This document shows, one piece after another, positions 57,911 through 64,000 of a DNA stretch of 64,000 bases. Both the position numbers and the translations under genes were made by a program. The stretch lies in NCBI GenBank assembly GCA_030430565.1, contig JAUIKS010000007.1, positions 248,001 to 312,000 of the forward strand, written 5' to 3'. Each line of letters opens with the position of its first letter. Position 1 is the stretch's first letter. Under the pieces are notes generated by a model. That model was not told the origin of the DNA, ran no database searches, and saw nothing but the letters and a program-made list of their open reading frames with translations. Origin of the DNA: Polyangia bacterium. GTDB lineage: Bacteria > Myxococcota_A > Polyangia > Nannocystales > Nannocystaceae.

Positions 57911-60199
57911 ATGAACGAGCGTAGGAAGTTGGAGATCGGTGAAGCCGTTCAGCTTGGCGCGGAGCTTCAGCGCGCCGGCCGCTTGGCTGACGCGCGGCGC
58001 TTGTACGAGCGTGTTCTGGAGATCGAGCCCGACAACGCCGACGCGCGGCATCTGCTCGGGGTCGTGGCGATGCAGCAAGGCGAGCGCGAGCTCGCGCTCA
58101 AGCAGCTGCTCCGCGCGATTGAACTCCAGCCTGGGTTTGCGGCCTATCACAACAACCTCGGGGCCGCGTACCAGTCGCTCGGCCGGCTTGACGAGGCGAT
58201 TTGTGCGTTCCGTCGGGCCTGCGCGCTCGAGCCAGAATTCGCCCAGGCGCACAAGAATCTGGGCGGTCTCTACGGCGACCTCGGTCGTCACGAAGACGCC
58301 GCGACAGCCTACCGCCGCGCCATCGCTAGCGATCCCGAGTACGCTGAGGCGTACAACAACCTCGGCGTCGCGCTGCGCGAGCTCGGCCAACTCGCCGAGT
58401 CCGCCGAGGCATACGAACACGCTATCAGGCTCCGCCCGGACTACGTAAAGGCGAAGATAAATCTCGGCGTCACATACGCTGATCTCGGCCGTTTTGATGA
58501 CGCCATCGCTTCGTACCGACGCGCGCTCGAGCGCGAGCCGGCGTTCGCCGCTGGTTGGAATAACCTCGGGAACGCGCTCCGGAACACCGGGCAGCATGAA
58601 GCGGCAGAGGCCTGCTTTCGAAGAGCGCTCGAGCTCGCGCCAACGTTCGCTAGCGCGCTTAACAATCTAGGGAATGTATTCAACGACCGCGAGCGGCTCG
58701 ATGACGCGGTCGCGTCCTACCGTGAGGCGATCCGTTGCGATCCCGACTTTAACGAGGCGTACCGCAATCTCGGCGTCGTTCTGTCGCGCCGGGGCGATGT
58801 ACGCGATGCCGCCGAGAGCTTTCGAGCCGCGCGGTGGCTGCGCGACTGGCCGCTAGATGAACTTCTCATCGAGTCGCTGTGCCCGCTGGTTTTCGAGAGT
58901 CGAGAGGCGATCGCGTCGTATCGCGAAAATCTTCATCGTCACCTCGATCGCTTCGCCGCGCAAACGTTTGATATTGAAGCTCGGGACATCACGAGCCTGG
59001 CCGCAGCGCCATCCTTTAATTTGCCGTTCCACGGAGAGGACGATCGTCCGATTAAAGAGGCCTATGGCCGTGTGTTCTCGCGTTATTTTCCACGAGAGGG
59101 CCCTCGTCACGCTGTGCGAGCGCGTCCGAAAATTGGGTTCGTCGTTACGCATGGTCATGAGGACATATTTCTTCGATCGCTGGCTGGCGTCGTGAAACGG
59201 ATTAACCGCGAGCGCTTCGAGCCGGTTATTGCGTGCTCGCCCGCTGGTACGACGAAGGTGCGCGCGTGGCTCCCAGAGCGAGAGAGCGCGCTCCTCGTCC
59301 TGCCTGGGGCGTTCGGCGCGATCATTGACACGCTCCGCGCGGCTCAGTTTGACCTGCTCTACTTCTGGGAGATCGCGGTCGACTGGACGAGCTACTTCTT
59401 GCCGTACTTCCGGCTCGCGCCTGTCCAGTGCACGTCGTGGGGCATCCAGGTCACGTCGGGAATACCGACGATGGACTATTATCTCTCGAGCGCGCTTGTC
59501 GAGGTCGAGGAGGCCGATAAGCACTACAGCGAGACGCTCTTGCGCGCGCAGACCCTCTTAACGTACAAGCGGCGACTCGAGCGCCCGACGAAGGTGCTCC
59601 CGCGGGCGGATTTTGGGCTCGACGACGAGCGACACGTGTACGCGTGTCCCCAGAACCTAGGCAAGCTCCATCCCGACTTCGATCCGGTGCTCGCCGCGAT
59701 CCTGCGACGCGATCCAGCTGGCGTGCTGGTCATCATCGGCGACCGAAACCCCGCGATCACGGAGGCGCTTCGTAGACGCTTCGCGCGGACGCTCGGTGAG
59801 GTCGCGGAGCGAGTGGTCATCGTGCCCAGGCAAGAGTTCGGGGCGTACGTGAGTCTGCTGCTGGCCGCCGACGTATTGCTAGACCCGCTTCATTTTGGCG
59901 GCGTGAATACGACCTACGACGCGCTCTCGTTCGGCGTCCCGATCGTGACGTGCCCCTCGAGATTTCAGCGCGGGCGCTACACATTGGGCTGCTATCGAAA
60001 GATGGGCGTCATGGATTGTGTCGTCGACAATCATGAGGCCTACGTCGATTTGGCGCTGCGTCTCGGGACCGAGCGCGCGTTCAGGGACGCCACGTCGTCG
60101 CGCTTGTTGGCGGCGAGCGGGGCCTTGTTCAACGACATCGAGGCGGTTCGTGAGCACGAGCGGCTGTTTGACCTGATGCTAGAACCGTTGAGACGATAA
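57911..60199 (+). CDS. TPR-containing GT41 (O-GlcNAc transferase/SPINDLY-like) glycosyltransferase
   Basis: 762 residues. About eight TPRs fill residues 10-310 (LGAELQRAGRLADARRLYERVLEIEP, AYHNNLGAAYQSLGRLDEA, and so on), then the GT41 catalytic part: APVQCTSWGIQVTSGIPTMDYYLSS, YACPQNLGKLHPDFDPVLAAIL, and the UDP-sugar site DPLHFGGVNTTYDALSFGVPIVTCPSRFQRGRYTLGCYRKMG. Such enzymes add GlcNAc or fucose to Ser/Thr of proteins. Bacterial members modify surface or secreted proteins. Start ATG at 57911. The divergent paralogues and protease nearby are possible substrates, by position only. Codon use is more relaxed than in neighbouring genes. Confidence 0.88.
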   Translation: MNERRKLEIGEAVQLGAELQRAGRLADARRLYERVLEIEPDNADARHLLGVVAMQQGERELALKQLLRAIELQPGFAAYHNNLGAAYQSLGRLDEAICAFRRACALEPEFAQAHKNLGGLYGDLGRHEDAATAYRRAIASDPEYAEAYNNLGVALRELGQLAESAEAYEHAIRLRPDYVKAKINLGVTYADLGRFDDAIASYRRALEREPAFAAGWNNLGNALRNTGQHEAAEACFRRALELAPTFASALNNLGNVFNDRERLDDAVASYREAIRCDPDFNEAYRNLGVVLSRRGDVRDAAESFRAARWLRDWPLDELLIESLCPLVFESREAIASYRENLHRHLDRFAAQTFDIEARDITSLAAAPSFNLPFHGEDDRPIKEAYGRVFSRYFPREGPRHAVRARPKIGFVVTHGHEDIFLRSLAGVVKRINRERFEPVIACSPAGTTKVRAWLPERESALLVLPGAFGAIIDTLRAAQFDLLYFWEIAVDWTSYFLPYFRLAPVQCTSWGIQVTSGIPTMDYYLSSALVEVEEADKHYSETLLRAQTLLTYKRRLERPTKVLPRADFGLDDERHVYACPQNLGKLHPDFDPVLAAILRRDPAGVLVIIGDRNPAITEALRRRFARTLGEVAERVVIVPRQEFGAYVSLLLAADVLLDPLHFGGVNTTYDALSFGVPIVTCPSRFQRGRYTLGCYRKMGVMDCVVDNHEAYVDLALRLGTERAFRDATSSRLLAASGALFNDIEAVREHERLFDLMLEPLRR

Positions 60200-60278
60200 G
60201 GGTGCGAGACCTGCGGCCCAGGGCCTCGGCCGGCGGGAGCTCGCGCCCGCGCGCCTTCGAGTGACAGGTCGACTCGCG

Positions 60279-61127
60279 CTACCGGAGCGCGTCGACCAGC
60301 GCGGGCAGGACCTCGCCGGCGCGGCCGTCGACGCGCGTGACGGCGAGCGGGTCGCCGCGCGTGGGCCCGAGGTTGATGATCGCGGTGGGCAGGCCGCGGG
60401 CGGCCGCGCGCTTGACGAAGCGGTAGCCGGAGAACACGGTGAGCGAGGTGCCGACCACGAGCAGCGCCTCCGCCTCGTCGAGCAGCGCGTAGGCGGCGTC
60501 GACCGTCTCGCGGGGCACGCTCTCGCCGAAGAACACGACGCGGGGCTTGAGCGGGCCGGCGCAGGCGCGGCAGCTGGCGACTTCGAAGTCGGCGACGGCC
60601 GCGTCGGGGAGCGTCGCGTCGCCGTCGGGCGCGAGCTCGGCGGCGTGCTCGAGCCACCCGGGGTTGCGCGCGAGCAGGCGCCGCTGAAGCGCGTCGCGGG
60701 CCTCGAGCGCGCCGCACTCGAGGCAGCGAACCTCGGCGAGCGCGCCGTGCAGCTCGACGACGCGCGCGCTCCCAGCGGCGTGGTGCAGTCGGTCGACGTT
60801 CTGCGTGATCACGCCGCGCAGGCGCCCGCGTCGCTCGAGCGTCGCGAGCGAGTGATGCGCGGGGTTGGGGCGCGCGCGGGAGAGCCTCGCCCAGCCGATC
60901 ACCGAGCGCGCCCAGTAGCGCTTTCGCGCGGCCTGGTCGCGGACGTACTCCTGGAAGCGGATCGGGTTGCGGCTGCGTCGGCGGGTGCCCTCGCTGCGGT
61001 AGTCGGGGATCCCGGACTCGGTGCTGCAGCCGGCGCCGGTCAAGGCGACAAATGTCCTCCCGGACAGGAGGTTGGTCAGCTCCGCGAGCGCGCCTGGGGA
61101 GTTCATCGGTGACGACAGCGATAGCAT
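60279..61127 (-). CDS. Sirtuin (NAD-dependent protein deacylase)
   Basis: 282 residues. [15 protein letters not shown] (31-45), [13 protein letters not shown] (108-120), catalytic His127 (ELHGAL), zinc Cys135/138 and Cys186/189, then [13 protein letters not shown] and the NAD-site INLGP. Removes acyl groups from lysines. Start ATG at 61127 overlaps the stop of the lipoprotein gene by one base (TGATG), suggesting coupled translation; an ATG at 61106 is the alternative. The longer open frame beyond is an artefact of GC-rich sequence. Confidence 0.9.
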   Translation of the reverse strand: MLSLSSPMNSPGALAELTNLLSGRTFVALTGAGCSTESGIPDYRSEGTRRRSRNPIRFQEYVRDQAARKRYWARSVIGWARLSRARPNPAHHSLATLERRGRLRGVITQNVDRLHHAAGSARVVELHGALAEVRCLECGALEARDALQRRLLARNPGWLEHAAELAPDGDATLPDAAVADFEVASCRACAGPLKPRVVFFGESVPRETVDAAYALLDEAEALLVVGTSLTVFSGYRFVKRAAARGLPTAIINLGPTRGDPLAVTRVDGRAGEVLPALVDALR

Positions 61128-61672
61128 CAAAAGCCAGAGCCGCAGCCGTTGGTCGCGATCACGAGGTCGGCGGCGACGCTGACGCGCTCGCCGGCCGGCG
61201 TGTTCATCGTGACGCTCAGGCGCGCGCTCTTGCCCTCGAGCTGCTCGTCGGTCCACTCCTCGGTGATCAGCTGGATCGTCTTGACGTAGAGGTCGAAGCC
61301 GTACTCGTCGGCGCGCGGATCTTCGCAGCCGATGAAGGTCTGGTAGCCCTCGTAGCTGATGGTCGGGGCGCCGGCGGGGCCCTCGAGGCCCTCGATCTCG
61401 AGCGTCACGTCGAGCTCGCTGTACTCGCTCTGCGGCTCGTAGCCGCCGACGTAGGTCTCGAGCTCGAACATGCAGAAGCCCTGCCCGCCGAGCACCAGGT
61501 TGAGCGTCTGGCCGTCGGCGAGCGGGGCGCTTTGGTTGTAGACCTCTAGCCAGGGCCCCTCGGCGCCGCCAGAGTCGCCGGTGGTGCCGAGGTTGCAGTG
61601 TTGCTCCGGAGCGCAGCCGCTCGCGCCGAGGGCGAGGAGGAGCGTGAGCGCGAGCCAGCGGGCGGAGGGCAT
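61127..61672 (-). CDS. Hypothetical lipoprotein
   Basis: 181 residues. Lipobox LGASGC, then a beta-rich domain with six further Cys (QHC, FCMF, IGCED, NGCGSGF). No family recognised. Its stop overlaps the sirtuin start by one base. Start ATG at 61672, chosen because the signal peptide begins there. Confidence 0.7.
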   Translation of the reverse strand: MPSARWLALTLLLALGASGCAPEQHCNLGTTGDSGGAEGPWLEVYNQSAPLADGQTLNLVLGGQGFCMFELETYVGGYEPQSEYSELDVTLEIEGLEGPAGAPTISYEGYQTFIGCEDPRADEYGFDLYVKTIQLITEEWTDEQLEGKSARLSVTMNTPAGERVSVAADLVIATNGCGSGF

Positions 61673-61816
61673 CGACGCTAGGTTGCCCGAGCGAGGCGGA
61701 TCGAACAACTGGTCCTCGCGGCCTGTCGCGACGGTCGGCGTCTGTGATCGCGCAGCAGCCCGCGCGCCCCCGGAGGCGGGAGCGGCGGGCTGTCGCGCGC
61801 GAGGCTCGTCGGCTCG

Positions 61817-63007
<1,191 letters not shown>

Positions 63008-63017
63008 GGCGTACCTC

Positions 63018-63698
63018 TCACTTCCCTGCGTCCAGTTCGCTCGGGCTCACGTTGGCGAGCTGCGTTCCGAACAGCCGCGCGAATTGAATGAAGAACCCGA
63101 CGCCGCGTTGCACGTCCGGGTCTTTGAGCGCGCGCCAGAGGCCGAACGCGCCGACCTGCTCGGGGCGCGCCGCCGCCTTGAGCATCGCCTGGCTGGCTTG
63201 GCCGAGGAGCGTCCAGAGCTGCGGCGAGCTGGCGGTCTCGTGCACGACGTCGGTGAGCTCGGGCGTGGTGACCATGCGGCCCGCGTCGAGCGCGAGGGCC
63301 CGCAGCGCGTGGCCGAGCTGACCGATGTCGACGCCCGCGTCCGCGGCGTCTCGCATCGCCTCGTCAGAGATGTCGGCGACCGTCGCGATCACGTCGGGCG
63401 CGGAGACGGCGAGCGCGAGACCCTGCTCGAGGGTGGCGAGGGTCTTGGGCTCGCTGAGCTGCTCGAGCAGGCTCGCCATCCGGCGCACGCGCTCGTCGAC
63501 ATCGCCTTTCTTCATCGCCCACTCGTCGACGATGTCGGCGGTCGTGCCGATGACGGCGGGGGCTTGCTCGGCGAGCGCGAGCACGCCCTCGAGGCGGCGC
63601 TCTAGGCGTTCAAATCGCCTGTCGAGATCGGCGAGGCGTTGGTCGACGCTCTTGGGTCTTGTTCCGCTGATTCCCGCGGCACTTCCTGTCGTGGGCAT
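63018..63698 (-). CDS. DUF1641 protein linked to SQR
   Basis: 226 residues, mostly helical, with the DUF1641 pattern ([29 protein letters not shown] and [22 protein letters not shown] end). Members are commonly encoded with SQR and may assist it or bind sulfur compounds; the activity is not established. AAAGGAGG before the ATG at 63698 is a strong ribosome site. Confidence 0.85.
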   Translation of the reverse strand: MPTTGSAAGISGTRPKSVDQRLADLDRRFERLERRLEGVLALAEQAPAVIGTTADIVDEWAMKKGDVDERVRRMASLLEQLSEPKTLATLEQGLALAVSAPDVIATVADISDEAMRDAADAGVDIGQLGHALRALALDAGRMVTTPELTDVVHETASSPQLWTLLGQASQAMLKAAARPEQVGAFGLWRALKDPDVQRGVGFFIQFARLFGTQLANVSPSELDAGK

Positions 63699-63806
63699 AG
63701 GACCTCCTTTGGCTCTCCGGAGCTTCGCTCCGGCGTGTCGTGAGTAGTATTTCGGTGCGGAGTGTTGACGGGCTGGCGGTGTGTTGTGGGGGTGGTCTTT
63801 GTCGCG

Positions 63807-64000
63807 TTACTCGTGGGGGTCGACGACGCCGCAGACGCTCGCCAGGATGCGTCGCGCGTGCGGCGGGATCGATTCGAATCGCAGCTCGGCGCTGGTCGTG
63901 GTCCGCTGGAGGTCGCGCAGCGCGAGCGCGCCGGTGTGGTCGATGCGCCCGACGTGGGAGAGGTCGATGACGACCTCGTCGACGTCCTCGTGCTTCGCGA
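63807..64000 (-). CDS. C-terminus of a STAS-domain protein (truncated by window)
   Basis: 63 residues remain, the start lying beyond the window. VVIDLSHVGRIDHTGALALRDL is a STAS domain, as at the C-terminus of SulP sulfate/bicarbonate transporters or in anti-sigma antagonists. Near the SQR/DUF1641 genes, a SulP-type anion transporter is the likeliest reading. Ends in HE and a TAA stop. Confidence 0.75.
   Translation of the reverse strand, partial: AKHEDVDEVVIDLSHVGRIDHTGALALRDLQRTTTSAELRFESIPPHARRILASVCGVVDPHE

Overview
The window is very GC-rich and gene-dense. It looks like a chromosomal segment of a myxobacterium (Myxococcota), most likely of the Nannocystaceae/Enhygromyxa type. Supporting signs are surface lipoproteins with long Ser/Gly/Thr or Asp linkers followed by Cys-rich domains, a Cys-rich lipoprotein fused to a ferritin-like domain, a DUF1592-type cytochrome paired with a Tat-exported DUF1501 protein, a DUF4388 protein, kinase-associated TPR modules, a protein resembling the delta-proteobacterial TIGR04552 family, and a LexA box of the type described in Myxococcus. 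The taxonomic call is inference. There is one tRNA, no rRNA, no CRISPR and no recognisable insertion sequence or prophage.

Layout. 0-5.2 kb: site-2 protease, APS kinase, a lone ABC ATPase, a double-thioredoxin lipoprotein and a CPBP-like membrane protein. 5.2-15.7 kb: Cys-rich/ferritin-like lipoprotein, DUF1592/DUF1501 pair, giant MFS-spermidine-synthase fusion, DUF4097-like lipoprotein, and an acidic Cys-cluster protein. 15.7-16.2 kb: a 61-bp tandem repeat block. 16.2-26.9 kb: housekeeping genes (MoaD-MoaE fusion, SprT-like protease, malic enzyme-phosphotransacetylase, EF-hand protein, peptide deformylase, Mrp, Lon-substrate-domain protein, phosphatase, FolE, MerR regulator, ribosomal protein S21). 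26.9-32.6 kb: a secreted nuclease/phosphatase-fold protein, then two paralogous lipoproteins packed with CxGxC repeats, followed within 11 bp by a VKOR-DsbA fusion. 32.6-41.9 kb: acyl-CoA synthetase, TonB-like protein, LexA with a divergent lipoprotein, small proteins, a RelA/SpoT-like protein and a HAD phosphatase. 42-54 kb: GlpT-like transporter, GAF-GGDEF cyclase, FtsB-like, ExbD and ExbB, tRNA-Ala, a TPR lipoprotein with no in-frame start codon, DUF4388 protein, amino-acid permease and a lipoprotein hydrolase. 54.2-60.2 kb: a less GC-biased stretch holding an unknown lipoprotein, a run of three small paralogues of unknown family followed by a trypsin-like protease, and a divergent TPR/GT41 glycosyltransferase. 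60.2-64 kb: sirtuin, a lipoprotein overlapping it, and a sulfide module (SQR, DUF1641, C-terminus of a STAS protein).

Two places look most like undescribed systems. The first is the CxGxC lipoprotein pair with its adjacent disulfide-forming enzyme: the substrates carry very many cysteines, and the enzyme that would oxidise them is next door. The second is the three-paralogue/protease run beside an O-GlcNAc-transferase-like enzyme. In both cases the genes and motifs are read directly from the sequence, while the functional link is inference.
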